The translations under genes and the position numbers were made by a program. The notes beneath the pieces are model-generated. The model searched no databases. It was not told the DNA's origin and saw only the letters and a program-made list of their open reading frames with translations. From assembly GCF_030123365.1 (NCBI RefSeq), contig NZ_CP126107.1:6021355-6085354 (forward strand): 64,000 bases of DNA, in the 5' to 3' direction. Below are positions 8,071-17,653 of the stretch, one piece after another. The DNA comes from Neobacillus sp. SuZ13. Its GTDB lineage: Bacteria > Bacillota > Bacilli > Bacillales > Cytobacillaceae. The first letter of the stretch is position 1; every line of letters begins with the position of its first letter.

Positions 8071-8844
8071 ATGAACAACGACAGACTAGAACAAACTAAA
8101 TCATCTAATGTTCAGGTGATCTCTCGTGCGGCTAAAATATTGAGGACTCTTAGAGTTCATCCAAAAGGAATGAGCTTATCGCAAATTGCAAAAGAAGTAG
8201 GCATGGCCAGGTCTACGGTTCAAAGAATTGTTATGACACTAGAACAGGAGAGGTTTGTGGCGGCAGCTTCTATTAATGGCGGTTACCGGCTTGGACCTGA
8301 GATCGCCATGCTGGCTTCCGCTGTTCACAGTGATTTAAGAGAAGAAATCAGACCATTTTTAGTAAAACTTTCGCAGCAAGTCAATGAAACGGTAGATTTA
8401 TCCGTTTTGGATAACGGTAAGGTGCTTTTTGTCGATCAAATTATCGCTCCGCACCCGTTACAGGCAACTTCCCAACCCGGTGCATCTTTCCCTTTACATT
8501 GCACGGCAAACGGAAAGGCCATACTCGCTTCCATGCCTTTAGAAGAGGTGGCGAAACTATTACCTGAACACCTGCAACATTATACTGTTCATACCATTAC
8601 GAGTCGGGATGAATTGTTAAAGGAGCTGGAGGTGGTTCGTAAAATAGGAGTTACATTTGCAAGGGAAGAGCACATTGATGGGATTTGTGCAGTAGGTGCG
8701 TCTTTTAATGACAGTATGGGAAATTTAAGTGCTGTCTCCATTCCGCTTCCATCTACTCGCTTTTATGGTAATGAAGAAAAGCTAGCGGCTGCCCTTCTCG
8801 AAACTTGTAAAACTATCAATCAGCACTTTAAAAACAAAAAATGA
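8071..8844 (+). CDS. IclR family transcriptional regulator
   Basis: A 257-residue regulator with an N-terminal winged helix-turn-helix (LSQIAKEVGMARSTVQRIVMTL) and a C-terminal GAF-like IclR effector domain, seen in the HCTANGKAILASMP segment and the closing ICAVGASF and SAVSIPLPSTRF strands. IclR proteins sense small metabolites and control nearby catabolic genes. ATG 8071 is chosen over 8041 because GGAGGAG lies 9 bases upstream and the predicted -10 box covers 8041. Likely targets are the divergent dehydrogenase gene and possibly the downstream AraC, MFS and amidohydrolase genes. Confidence 0.9.
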   Translation: MNNDRLEQTKSSNVQVISRAAKILRTLRVHPKGMSLSQIAKEVGMARSTVQRIVMTLEQERFVAAASINGGYRLGPEIAMLASAVHSDLREEIRPFLVKLSQQVNETVDLSVLDNGKVLFVDQIIAPHPLQATSQPGASFPLHCTANGKAILASMPLEEVAKLLPEHLQHYTVHTITSRDELLKELEVVRKIGVTFAREEHIDGICAVGASFNDSMGNLSAVSIPLPSTRFYGNEEKLAAALLETCKTINQHFKNKK

Positions 8845-8910
8845 AGGTCTCCCATTACTGTAATAAAACTTAGTTCAGATAGTAAAACTAATGCTTAGGA
8901 GGGGAAAAAA

Positions 8911-11253
8911 ATGCCATCTATAAGTGATATTCAGCTACGTATACAGAATATTGAATATTCATCCACAACGATTTACTCTGGCCTTGAAATTCTCCTTGTA
9001 TTAGATGGTGAACTAACTGTTGAAACAGATCGATCCATGCACCAATTACATGTCGATCACTTATTTGTCATTAATCGTAACCAACCTTACGAGATTCGCG
9101 GTATCAATAAAAATACTGTACTGAAAATAAGTATTCCAGATTCATTTATAACCCACTTTTATCCCGAATATCGCTTCCATACCTTCAATTTATTTTCTCC
9201 ACAAATTGATAGAGGTAAAGAAAAGACGATTATAGAATTACGGAAACTTCTAGCTGAGATAATGGTCATCCATCTTCGCAAAGAAGAAGGGTATAAACTA
9301 GAGATGAGTGAACGGATTGCTAAAATTTTGCTTATCTTGATTCGGAGATTTAAAGAAGATGCAGTAATGGATGTCGATGTACATGTGGAGGATGAGCGAT
9401 TAAAAGGTATTTTAGCATTCATTGAACAGCATTATGATGACCCGCTTACATTAGAAGAAGTTGCTAATAAGTTTTATTTATCTTTTAGTTACTTTTCGCG
9501 TTATTTTAAAAAGCAATTAGGGATTGGGTTTACCCGATATATGATGAATATTCGCTTAAAACACAGCTTAAAGGATTTATTATACACAAAAGATTCCATT
9601 ACTTATATCGCATTGAAGCATGGGTTCCCTAACTCAAAAGCCTTTACCAATTTATTTAAAGAGGTCTATGGGGAAACGCCCTTTTTATACCGTGAAAAAA
9701 ATGCGAAGGAACACGTAAAAATCGTCCAAACTTATCATTTTGAAGATAAAGAAACACTTTTAAGTTCACCTGAAATTTTAATAAAACTTAGACTTTTAAT
9801 TGCAAAAGGTGAAGATACAAAAACGATTAGTGATATTGAAACAAATTTTGAGTCCATAACGATTGATATCCATTCTCTACCTAAACGGAAATTACATCAT
9901 CCTGACAATCTTTTAATGATTGGTGAACTTAGGGAGCTGCAGAAAGAAAGCGTACGAAATCAAGTATTATTAGCAAAACAGGATTTACAAATAAAGTATA
10001 TTGGGATACATAAACTGCTAACGGGAAGAACCATTGCCCCTGATGTAGAAACGGATGAATTAATTCCAACTACATCACCTTATTATAATTCAGATGCGGC
10101 GATTGAATTTTTAAAAGCCAATCATTTATCTTTATATGTTCATGTTAGATATAACCCGATTGCTGCTGAACAAGAAGCCTATTTGGAAAAATTACAGAGA
10201 TTCTTTAAACATTGTGTAACAGTGTTTGGATACAGTTATGTAGAATCATGGTGCATCATGATTAATGACGCTATAGATAACTACTCCAATCAGAAGGAAC
10301 TAGAACTTTTTTATTTTAAAATACACGGATTACTAAAATCCATGATGCCTACCCTTAGAATAGGCGTTCTTTTACCCTTCTCATTTAAACAAGCTGCTAT
10401 AAGCAGTCATTTTCTTTGGGTCCTCGATCAAAGTGAATATCTTGATTTTATTGCATTTCAAGCAAATACACATGAAATCATTGATTATCAAGAACTAGAC
10501 GACTCGAGCTTTGATTTAGCAAAAGATTTCATTAAAGAAAAGACGGAGAAATTAAAACGATATTTAAAGCATTATTCCATCGAGAAACCTCTTCATTTAA
10601 TTACTTGGAACACGATTTCGGGAAATACCCGTTATACTAATGGCACTTTTTTTCGCGGAGCTTTAGTTTTTAACGATGCGATTAGTATTTCAGATTCGAT
10701 TGAAACGCTCGGTTTCTGGATCAACACGGAGACACATGAAAAGAGTTTGGATATGAATAGTATTCCATTAGAAGGAATGGAGTTGTTCCATTATTTTAAA
10801 GGTAAACGGCCGGTATTTTTCGCTATGTCATTTTTCAACAGATTACGCGGGAATATCATAGCTAGAGGACCATTATTTATTATGACAGAAAACGAATTAG
10901 GTTATCAGCTTGTTCTAATGAACTCAACGATTATCAACCCTTTTTTATCAATTGAAGATTCGTTTCTTCAGAAATTAATGAAAGAAATGAGAGTAACGAT
11001 TAACGGTATTCCTAGCGGGAAATATCAAATTCGGAAATTTATTTTTGATAAAAATCATGGTGCATTATATAAGCTTTGGTGGGAAAACAACAGTGAATAT
11101 GGGATTGATCGGGAAATTATTGACTATATTACACGTTCAAGTCACCCATCATTGGAAGTATTTGATGAAACAATTGACGGGGAATGGACCATGTATTCAT
11201 ACTTAACTGTCAATGCCATTCACTTTTTTGAAATACGAAAGGTATTCTACTAA
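8911..11253 (+). CDS. AraC family regulator with C-terminal GH39-like domain
   Basis: A 780-residue protein made of three parts: an N-terminal cupin-like sensing domain (about 1-120), an AraC/XylS double helix-turn-helix (about 165-270, with LTLEEVANKFYLSFSYFSRYFKK and a second helix at ITYIALKHGFPNSKAFTNLFK), and a roughly 500-residue C-terminus resembling glycoside hydrolase family 39 domains (TNGTFFRGALVFNDAI and the closing GIDREIIDYI). Bacillus proteins of this design are regulators of sugar or xyloside genes. The GH39 part may act as a ligand-binding domain rather than an enzyme. AGGAGGGG precedes the ATG. It follows the IclR gene in the same direction. Confidence 0.82.
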   Translation: MPSISDIQLRIQNIEYSSTTIYSGLEILLVLDGELTVETDRSMHQLHVDHLFVINRNQPYEIRGINKNTVLKISIPDSFITHFYPEYRFHTFNLFSPQIDRGKEKTIIELRKLLAEIMVIHLRKEEGYKLEMSERIAKILLILIRRFKEDAVMDVDVHVEDERLKGILAFIEQHYDDPLTLEEVANKFYLSFSYFSRYFKKQLGIGFTRYMMNIRLKHSLKDLLYTKDSITYIALKHGFPNSKAFTNLFKEVYGETPFLYREKNAKEHVKIVQTYHFEDKETLLSSPEILIKLRLLIAKGEDTKTISDIETNFESITIDIHSLPKRKLHHPDNLLMIGELRELQKESVRNQVLLAKQDLQIKYIGIHKLLTGRTIAPDVETDELIPTTSPYYNSDAAIEFLKANHLSLYVHVRYNPIAAEQEAYLEKLQRFFKHCVTVFGYSYVESWCIMINDAIDNYSNQKELELFYFKIHGLLKSMMPTLRIGVLLPFSFKQAAISSHFLWVLDQSEYLDFIAFQANTHEIIDYQELDDSSFDLAKDFIKEKTEKLKRYLKHYSIEKPLHLITWNTISGNTRYTNGTFFRGALVFNDAISISDSIETLGFWINTETHEKSLDMNSIPLEGMELFHYFKGKRPVFFAMSFFNRLRGNIIARGPLFIMTENELGYQLVLMNSTIINPFLSIEDSFLQKLMKEMRVTINGIPSGKYQIRKFIFDKNHGALYKLWWENNSEYGIDREIIDYITRSSHPSLEVFDETIDGEWTMYSYLTVNAIHFFEIRKVFY

Positions 11254-11356
11254 TTTTAGTGGACACGGGACACTCTAAGGTAAAAAAAGTACCGTACATT
11301 TTTATCTCCTATTTCCAAGTGTTAAGAATTTCATGTAGGAATGGAAAAAATACAGC

Positions 11357-11394
11357 AAACAAAGCCTCCTTATAAATGGGGGCTTTGTTTTATA
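11357..11394 (+). terminator. Terminator downstream of the AraC/GH39 gene
   Basis: ACAAAGCCTCC pairs with GGGGGCTTTGT (one G-T pair) around an 8-nt loop, followed by TTTTAT. Confidence 0.85.
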
Positions 11395-11507
11395 ATAATC
11401 AACGAAAAGAACAAACACCGGTAGTTTCCTAATCTTTTCATGTTCTAACATCTATTCTTATTTGGAATTATAAAATAACCGAAAAGTTCTACTTAGGAGG
11501 TAGAAAC

Positions 11508-12911
11508 ATGGAAAACAACTATAAAGGAACAAATAAATTAATCACAGGGATTGTCTTTGGTGTCCTCACATTTTGGCTATTTGCTCAATCTTTAGTCAAT
11601 GTAGTCCCTGCAGTCCAAGAAGATTTAGGAATTTCCCTTGGTACATTAAACATTGGTATTAGTTTAACGGCATTATTTTCTGGTTTGTTTATTGTAGCAA
11701 TGGGTGGTTTAGCGGATAAAATCGGCCGAAAGAAGATTACCAATATCGGACTGATTTTAAGTATTATTGGTTCTCTATGTTTAGTTTTCGCAAATGGTGC
11801 AGCTCTTCTCATTATTGGCCGTATTATTCAAGGTTTCTCAGCAGCATGTATCATGCCTGCAACGATTGCTTTAGTCAAATCTTATTATGAAGGCTCAGAT
11901 CGTCAACGTGCACTTAGTTTCTGGTCTATCGGTTCTTGGGGTGGATCTGGCGTATGTTCATTTGCTGGTGGTTTAATTGCCACCTACTTAGGTTGGAGAT
12001 GGATCTTCATTTTCTCTATCGTGATTGCCGTTCTCGGCTTATTTTTAATGAAAGATACGCCTGAAAGCAAAGCAGAAACTTCAGGGAAATTCAAATTCGA
12101 TTTTGTAGGGTTAATGCTCTTTATTATTGTCATGCTTGCATTAAACGTTTTAATTACCTTCGGTTCTGATTTAGGTTGGACAAGTCCTATTTCCATTATT
12201 CTAGCTGCAGTGACGATTGTTGGGGCTATCATCTTCTTTAAAGTAGAAAAAAGTAAAAAAGTTGTCCTAATCGACTTCTCATTATTTAAAAACAAACCCT
12301 ATACGGGGGCAACCTTCTCAAACTTCTTGCTAAATGCGATTGCAGGTACAATGGTTGTTGCCAATACGTATGTACAAGTAGGCCGAGGTTTTAGTGCTTT
12401 CCAATCCGGTATGTTATCACTTGGTTACTTAGTAGCAGTGTTAGCGATGATTCGTGTCGGTGAGAAAATTTTACAAAGAATTGGTGCTAAAAAACCGATG
12501 CTTTGGGGATCAATGATTACAACAATTGGTGTCGCCGTAATGGGTTTAACATTTTTACCCGATTTACTCTATACCATTATGGTATTTATCGGTTACGCCT
12601 TATTCGGTCTTGGTCTTGGAATTTATGCGACTCCATCTACTGATACTTCTGTATCAAACGCTCCATCAAATAAAGTTGGTGAAGCCGCTGGTATTTATAA
12701 AATGGCAAGTTCACTGGGAAGCTCTTTTGGGGTAGCTATTTCTGCAACTGTTTATACCACCATGTCTGCCCATAATCTGGAGGCAGGTGCAACATGGGGT
12801 ATTATTACAAACGTGATCTTTGGTGTACTAGCCCTTCTTTCGATTATCTTCATGGTTCCTAAAAATGCCGGTAAAGAAGATTATGCTGCAAAAGAAGATC
12901 ATGCCGCATAG
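11508..12911 (+). CDS. MFS transporter, DHA2-like drug/metabolite family
   Basis: A 467-residue membrane protein with about 14 helices. It has the MFS loop motif GGLADKIGRKKITNIG between helices 2 and 3 and the motif-C-like GSWGGSGVCSFAGG region in helix 5, pointing to a proton-driven exporter or antiporter of the DHA2 group. A TAGGAGGT ribosome binding site precedes the ATG. The next gene, an M20 amidohydrolase, starts 32 bp later and is probably cotranscribed. The transporter may therefore handle the amidohydrolase's substrate or product rather than drugs. Confidence 0.85.
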   Translation: MENNYKGTNKLITGIVFGVLTFWLFAQSLVNVVPAVQEDLGISLGTLNIGISLTALFSGLFIVAMGGLADKIGRKKITNIGLILSIIGSLCLVFANGAALLIIGRIIQGFSAACIMPATIALVKSYYEGSDRQRALSFWSIGSWGGSGVCSFAGGLIATYLGWRWIFIFSIVIAVLGLFLMKDTPESKAETSGKFKFDFVGLMLFIIVMLALNVLITFGSDLGWTSPISIILAAVTIVGAIIFFKVEKSKKVVLIDFSLFKNKPYTGATFSNFLLNAIAGTMVVANTYVQVGRGFSAFQSGMLSLGYLVAVLAMIRVGEKILQRIGAKKPMLWGSMITTIGVAVMGLTFLPDLLYTIMVFIGYALFGLGLGIYATPSTDTSVSNAPSNKVGEAAGIYKMASSLGSSFGVAISATVYTTMSAHNLEAGATWGIITNVIFGVLALLSIIFMVPKNAGKEDYAAKEDHAA

Positions 12912-12943
12912 GAAAACAATCATTATGAGCGGGGGAATTGACA

Positions 12944-14131
12944 ATGAAAAGTAAATTAATGCAAATGCTTGAAGAACGCAAAGAAGAAATCATTCAGATA
13001 CGCCGTCATTTGCATGAACATCCCGAGCTTTCTTTCCAAGAAGAAAAAACCAGCCAATACATTGAGGATTTTTATAAAGGCAAAGATGTTCATATGGATA
13101 CAAAAGTAGGCGGAGGCCATGGATTGATTGTCACCATTAAAGGCGGGAAACCAGGGAAAACCATTGGGCTGAGAGCAGATTTTGACGCACTTCCCATAGA
13201 AGAAGAAACAGATGTACCGTTTAGATCGAAAAATCCAGGTGTTATGCATGCCTGCGGCCATGATGGGCATACAGCATACCTGTTAGTTTTGGCAGATTGT
13301 TTGATTCAATTAAAGGATGAACTAGCTGGTACAATTAAAATTATTCACCAACCTGCCGAGGAAGTACCACCAGGTGGTGCCATCGGCATGATTGAATCTG
13401 GTTTATTAGATGATTTAGACAATATCTTCGGTATTCATTTATTACCACTTGGACCCTCTGGTTTAGTAGGGTATAACAGCGGGTACGTATTCCCGGGCCG
13501 GGCTTACTTTAAATTAAAAGTGCAAGGTGTTGGCGGACATGGTTCTTCACCGCACTTGGCAAATGACTCCATCGTTGCGGGTGCTCACTTTGTTACAGCT
13601 ATTCAAACAGTGGTTAGCCGCCGGTTAAATCCATTTGATATGGGTGTAGTAACAATCGGTTCATTTGATGGAAAAGGAACCTTTAATGTCATTAAAGATA
13701 GCGTTGAAATCGAAGGCGACGTCCGCGCGATGACTGAAGAAACGAGGAAAACGATTGAACAAGAAATTCGCCGCATTGCAAAAGGAATTGAAGAAGAATT
13801 CAATGTTACCTGCGACTTGACCTATGCACCAGACTATCCACCACTTTATAATGATCCTGAAGTGACTGAATTAGTCGTTTCTTACTTGAAAAATGCAAAC
13901 GATCAAGACATTGTGGAGGTTCGAGAATTTGCACCAATGGCTCCCTCAGAGGACTTTGCACATTATGCAAAAAAATTCCCAGCTTGTTTCTTCTACATTT
14001 GCTGCACACCAAAAGGGGTTGAAAAACCATACTTCAACCATCATCCTAAATTTGATATAGATGAAGACGCTCTTTTAGTAGCAGCAAAGGCTGTTGGAAC
14101 AGTAGTTTGTGGATATTACGATATTAATTAA
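12944..14131 (+). CDS. M20 family metallo-amidohydrolase (N-acyl amino acid / hippurate type)
   Basis: A 395-residue M20D enzyme with canonical metal ligands: HACGHDGH near residue 102, HQPAEE near 137, GVGGHGSSPH in the lid domain and NHHPKFDIDED near the C-terminus. It would hydrolyse N-acyl amino acids or related amides in the cytosol. ATG 12944 is preferred to the TTG at 12938 because GGGGGA lies 7 bases before it. It is paired with the MFS transporter upstream. It is the more canonical of two copies in this window, the other being at 2489-3676. Confidence 0.9.
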   Translation: MKSKLMQMLEERKEEIIQIRRHLHEHPELSFQEEKTSQYIEDFYKGKDVHMDTKVGGGHGLIVTIKGGKPGKTIGLRADFDALPIEEETDVPFRSKNPGVMHACGHDGHTAYLLVLADCLIQLKDELAGTIKIIHQPAEEVPPGGAIGMIESGLLDDLDNIFGIHLLPLGPSGLVGYNSGYVFPGRAYFKLKVQGVGGHGSSPHLANDSIVAGAHFVTAIQTVVSRRLNPFDMGVVTIGSFDGKGTFNVIKDSVEIEGDVRAMTEETRKTIEQEIRRIAKGIEEEFNVTCDLTYAPDYPPLYNDPEVTELVVSYLKNANDQDIVEVREFAPMAPSEDFAHYAKKFPACFFYICCTPKGVEKPYFNHHPKFDIDEDALLVAAKAVGTVVCGYYDIN

Positions 14132-14133
14132 CA

Positions 14134-14194
14134 GTGCCTGTCACCACCCGAATAATGCCGATGAATTCGACAAAATATGGGTGGTGACAGGCAC
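14134..14194. repeat. GTGCCTGTCACC-type inverted repeat element
   Basis: Two 16-bp perfect arms, GTGCCTGTCACCACCC and GGGTGGTGACAGGCAC, at 14134-14149 and 14179-14194. It lies just after the amidohydrolase stop codon and is followed by CATTTTTC, so it may also terminate transcription. I recall arms of this type being dispersed in Bacillaceae genomes. 14195-14443 is AT-rich and otherwise shows only a possible TATAAT near 14243 and a short TCTGTC/GACAGA hairpin near 14398. Confidence 0.8.
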
Positions 14195-14443
14195 CATTTT
14201 TCACATAATAACCCAAATATTCCCATATAAGTTTTTTTTATTTGTAATTATAATTTTATAGCATTTTATTTTTTTCCATTATTGAATTATGATTGGTATG
14301 AGCAAATGAAAGATTACTTTTTTAAATTCTAGAGTGCGGATTTCATCATGCTAAATCATCCTTGAGGTTAAACAAATATATCTTTTAGCCAAGACGTCTG
14401 TCTGTAGGACAGAAATGATTTTCAAAAATAGGAGGAATTTTTT

Positions 14444-14602
14444 ATGTGGATAATCACTCGTTACTTAGATTCAGATATTTCTATGTTTGAATATGAAACT
14501 GAAGATGCAGCAAGAGAGGCTTTTAAATATATGGAAGGCAGTAAAATTCTTTCTGAAGTTGTATACTTCAATGATCCTTGTTTCCAGCAGGAAGCAGCTT
14601 AA
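14444..14602 (+). CDS. Small conserved-looking hypothetical protein, 52 aa
   Basis: AGGAGGAATTTTTT precedes ATG 14444. The 52-residue product starts MWIITRYLDSDISMFEY, is acidic, soluble and predicted mixed alpha/beta, and ends with FNDPCFQQEAA. It has no membrane helix. The reading frame is closed by TAA and followed by a strong terminator, giving a self-contained monocistronic unit. I do not recognise a function. It is convergent with the membrane-protein gene that follows. Confidence 0.7.
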   Translation: MWIITRYLDSDISMFEYETEDAAREAFKYMEGSKILSEVVYFNDPCFQQEAA

Positions 14603-14614
14603 ACTATTTAAAAT

Positions 14615-14666
14615 AGGACAAGTTGTTAGTTGTCAATTGACCTTCTAACCACTTGTCCTTTTTTTA
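14615..14666 (+). terminator. Terminator between convergent genes
   Basis: AGGACAAGT pairs with ACTTGTCCT, with GTTAG and CTAAC extending the stem, followed by a T run. It sits between the 52-aa ORF and the minus-strand gene ending at 14664. Confidence 0.85.
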
Positions 14667-15173
14667 TCTGTTGTCTAAACCACCATGCTCTCTTCCGGAA
14701 AAAATGCCTGCCTTCCTAATTGATTGTTCTACAACGTACTGAAAACCATAAATAATGATTGCTAAGAATACACAAATAAAATACCAAGTGGAATGTTTCA
14801 TCTTTATGAAATTAACAATTCCGAATTTTTTTCCTATGTAAGGTAATGGAAAAGCATTAATTACATCCAATACCATATTTGTAAGTAAGTACTTGGGAAA
14901 ATTCCCAAATGTTAATTTAAAAATCCAAAGTGTGGCTACAAAATAGGGACCCAATATATATGTAAAATCAATAGGACCAGGAGATATAGGGTTTTTAGTG
15001 ACCCACCATTTTTTCCTATAACAAATTAGATTAAATACGCTTAAAACTAAATTGACAAAACTTGCTACAGGTAAAAACCTAAAAAAACTTCTTTTCCCCA
15101 TAAAAGGAACGGTAAGCCACGGAAGAATTAATGTGGCTAAAGAAAATGCGACTTTCGTTTTATACTTAACCAT
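14664..15173 (-). CDS. Hypothetical membrane protein, about 5 helices
   Basis: A 169-residue protein starting MVKYKTKVAF. ATG 15173 is chosen because GAGGGTGG lies 6 bases upstream, while the longer frame to 15254 has no ribosome binding site. Hydrophobic stretches at about 8-22, 30-50, 65-85, 90-110 and 135-155 suggest five membrane helices, with basic loops (CYRKKWW, IGKKFG). The family is not recognised with confidence. It is followed on the same strand (upstream) by a DUF2071 gene. Confidence 0.65.
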   Translation of the reverse strand: MVKYKTKVAFSLATLILPWLTVPFMGKRSFFRFLPVASFVNLVLSVFNLICYRKKWWVTKNPISPGPIDFTYILGPYFVATLWIFKLTFGNFPKYLLTNMVLDVINAFPLPYIGKKFGIVNFIKMKHSTWYFICVFLAIIIYGFQYVVEQSIRKAGIFSGREHGGLDNR

Positions 15174-15283
15174 TGAGTTCCACCCTCGAATTGATATTTT
15201 ACAGTAATAATTTCCATAAATATATAATTTATCCTCACCATTCAAAATATACATAATTAATGCTTTTCCCTTGAATTGTTTTA

Positions 15284-16030
15284 CTAGATTCGTTTTTTCT
15301 TAATATTCCACATTAGCGAATCAACCCCTGAGGAGAAATGAGCTATTGGAGTAACATGTGAAAGTTCAAAATGAAATGGAGAAAAAAGGGTATTCTCGAC
15401 AATCTGTATTTCTGCTTTTTGCAAGGGCCAAGGCTGATGGTGGATTTCACCGCAATAAACGTTTACTCCATTATTCGAACTATAGAGGCAATACCGCTCA
15501 GTGAGCCAATGATCTAGCGTTCCTTCCTTTGGAAAATAAACCTCCGATACCGGAATGTAATTCCCCTTAAATGATATAGGAGTATTAAAATTACCATTCC
15601 GACTAGTATGAAAATGGAAGGTTTGTCCTTCTTTTCGAAAAGAAATTTGTGCCGGATAATAGGGTAAATGAAACCACCTTTTTGCAAGATTTAATGAAGC
15701 CCAGTTCCCAACATCAATAGATAAAAAATAAATACCGGGTTTTCCATCGCATGTAACATATGTCCTTACATTTATTTCTGGAAATTTGGATGTAAGGGAA
15801 ATAGATGATAAGCCACGAGGAAAGATTCCCTCTAAAACAAATACAATGACACCTAACCATGCGGATCCATTAAAAGTATCAATTTGTAAAGAAGAAGGAA
15901 TATGTGGCCGTAGTAAATTAATTGGAATTGGCCAATGTAAAAATAATAAATTTCTCCAAGTTTGCCGCATAATCCAGTATTTTGAGGGTAATGGCCAAGT
16001 ACGATGACCAATATCATTCATTATATTCAT
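15284..16030 (-). CDS. DUF2071 (YqjF-like) protein
   Basis: The 248-residue soluble product matches the YqjF/DUF2071 family by its features: an N-terminal WPLPSKYWIMRQTWRNLLFLHWPIP segment in two parts with several Trp, LRPHIPSSLQIDTFNGSAWLG, and the NVRTYVTCDGKPGIYFLSIDV strands. Members belong to an acetoacetate-decarboxylase-like fold group and have no firm function. GGGGGA lies 7 bases before the ATG at 16030. It is transcribed divergently from the tandem FMN-protein genes. Confidence 0.8.
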   Translation of the reverse strand: MNIMNDIGHRTWPLPSKYWIMRQTWRNLLFLHWPIPINLLRPHIPSSLQIDTFNGSAWLGVIVFVLEGIFPRGLSSISLTSKFPEINVRTYVTCDGKPGIYFLSIDVGNWASLNLAKRWFHLPYYPAQISFRKEGQTFHFHTSRNGNFNTPISFKGNYIPVSEVYFPKEGTLDHWLTERYCLYSSNNGVNVYCGEIHHQPWPLQKAEIQIVENTLFSPFHFELSHVTPIAHFSSGVDSLMWNIKKKRI

Positions 16031-16190
16031 CCAATAATCCCCCTGTTTTTATATGTATATAGTTTGGAGTAAATTGATAATTTAATACGATTTTAAAAAT
16101 ACTATCTTGATTTATAATATTTTCCTTTTTTTGACTATACTAAGATTAGTTGGTTTTATTATTAACTATGCGGAATATGGAGCAATAACT

Positions 16191-17609
16191 ATGGAGAATA
16201 TTTTTTATTATTTAACTTTTGGAATGGTAACAATTATTTTTACCACTTTTATATTCATGCTTTTTGGATGGCGTTGGTTCATGAAACTGATGGTGAAGCA
16301 TATGGGAAAAATTATTTTATCTGACAGTTATCAAGAAAACGTGATGGAATTGATGCCGGGACTCAGGCATATGGGCATTCAAAATATGCTTGAAAATAGC
16401 CTGCGTGCAGAAACAGGTGACGTCCTCCACCGCCCGATGGGATCTTCAAAAAAATGGCCGCACTTAGATCCGATTACTTTTATCCCTGCCCAAACAACAC
16501 CATTTCCAATTGACGGTGAAGAAGATGTAGATGTGCAAGTAACCATTGGTCCAAATGCAAAAAAACCAATGGAAATAAAAATCCCGTTAATGATCAGTGG
16601 AATGGCCTATGGAATCGCACTCAGTGAAGAAGTGAGACTTTCCTTAGCTAATGCTGCTAATAATGTTGGAACTGCTATTAATTCCGGTGAAGGGGCCGTC
16701 TTACCTGAGGAAATAAATATAGGTGGAAAATATATTTTACAGTTCTCCAAAACAAACTGGGCAAAGGAAGATGATTTAATTAAGCGGGCCGATATGATTG
16801 AAATTAAGCTGGGACAGGGAGCTTTATTTGGGACAGGCGGAAAAATTTCTCCTAAAAATTTAACGGGCCGGGCCCGTGAACTGATGGGTTTAGAGGAAAA
16901 TGAAGATGCCGTGATTTATGATAATTTTGTTGAAAACCAAACGCTTGATGATTTGAAAGAACTTGCTGATGAGCTACGGAGAATTACAGGGGGTGTCCCC
17001 ATTGGGGCAAAAATAGGGGCTGGCGGAAAAATTGAGGAGGATATTGATCATTTAATCTACATAGGTGTTGATTATATTGCGGTTGATGGAGGACAAGCAG
17101 CAACTCTCGGTGCCGCTCCTATTTTATCTGATGACGTTGGAATCCCAACTCTGCATGCGATTGTAAGGGCGGCTAATCATTTAGAAATGAGAGGCATGAA
17201 GGGAAAAATTAGTTTAATTGCCTCTGGCGGGCTACTAGTACCCGGCCATTTTTTAAAAGTACTCGCCCTCGGAGCGGATGCAGTCTATGTAGGATCAGCT
17301 ATGTTATTTACCGTCTCACACCCTCAATCATTAAATGCCCTTCCATTTGAACCTCCCACTCAAGTTGTTTGGAATCAAGGGAAATTCAAGGATCAATTTA
17401 AGATTGAAGAAGGCGTAAAATCGGCGGAGAAATTTCTAACAGCAAGTATTGAAGAAATAAAAATGGCATTAAGGGCAATGGGAAAACGATCTTTAAAAGA
17501 GTTATCTAAAAGGGATTTGGTTTCCTACGATGAATTGACCGCCAAAATGATTGGAATTCCATTTTCCTTTGAACCATGGGAAGAAAAGCAAGGACATTTA
17601 CCATCATAG
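16191..17609 (+). CDS. Membrane-anchored FMN-binding glutamate synthase-like protein (copy 1)
   Basis: A 472-residue protein with one N-terminal membrane helix (about 5-27) followed by a GltB-type FMN-binding barrel. Motifs include GLRHMGIQNM, PLMISGMAYGIALS, IGAKIGAGGKIEEDIDHL, AVDGGQAATLGAAP and LIASGGLLVPGHFLKVLALGADAV, the latter being phosphate-binding parts of the FMN barrel. The amidotransferase domain and the FeS cysteines of real glutamate synthase are absent, so ammonia-dependent glutamate synthesis is doubtful; the family (B. subtilis YerD type) has no defined substrate. ATG 16191 aligns with the start of copy 2 and has GGAG 9 bases upstream. It forms a tandem pair with the next gene. 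Confidence 0.85.
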   Translation: MENIFYYLTFGMVTIIFTTFIFMLFGWRWFMKLMVKHMGKIILSDSYQENVMELMPGLRHMGIQNMLENSLRAETGDVLHRPMGSSKKWPHLDPITFIPAQTTPFPIDGEEDVDVQVTIGPNAKKPMEIKIPLMISGMAYGIALSEEVRLSLANAANNVGTAINSGEGAVLPEEINIGGKYILQFSKTNWAKEDDLIKRADMIEIKLGQGALFGTGGKISPKNLTGRARELMGLEENEDAVIYDNFVENQTLDDLKELADELRRITGGVPIGAKIGAGGKIEEDIDHLIYIGVDYIAVDGGQAATLGAAPILSDDVGIPTLHAIVRAANHLEMRGMKGKISLIASGGLLVPGHFLKVLALGADAVYVGSAMLFTVSHPQSLNALPFEPPTQVVWNQGKFKDQFKIEEGVKSAEKFLTASIEEIKMALRAMGKRSLKELSKRDLVSYDELTAKMIGIPFSFEPWEEKQGHLPS

Positions 17610-17653
17610 AAAAGCCTATCCCCATTTACTGTACGAATATTGGAGAAATGACT

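Noticed and set aside
16107..16190. Longer N-terminus for FMN protein copy 1
   Set aside because: Adds a second hydrophobic stretch absent from copy 2, and lacks a ribosome binding site. ATG 16191 aligns with the paralogue.
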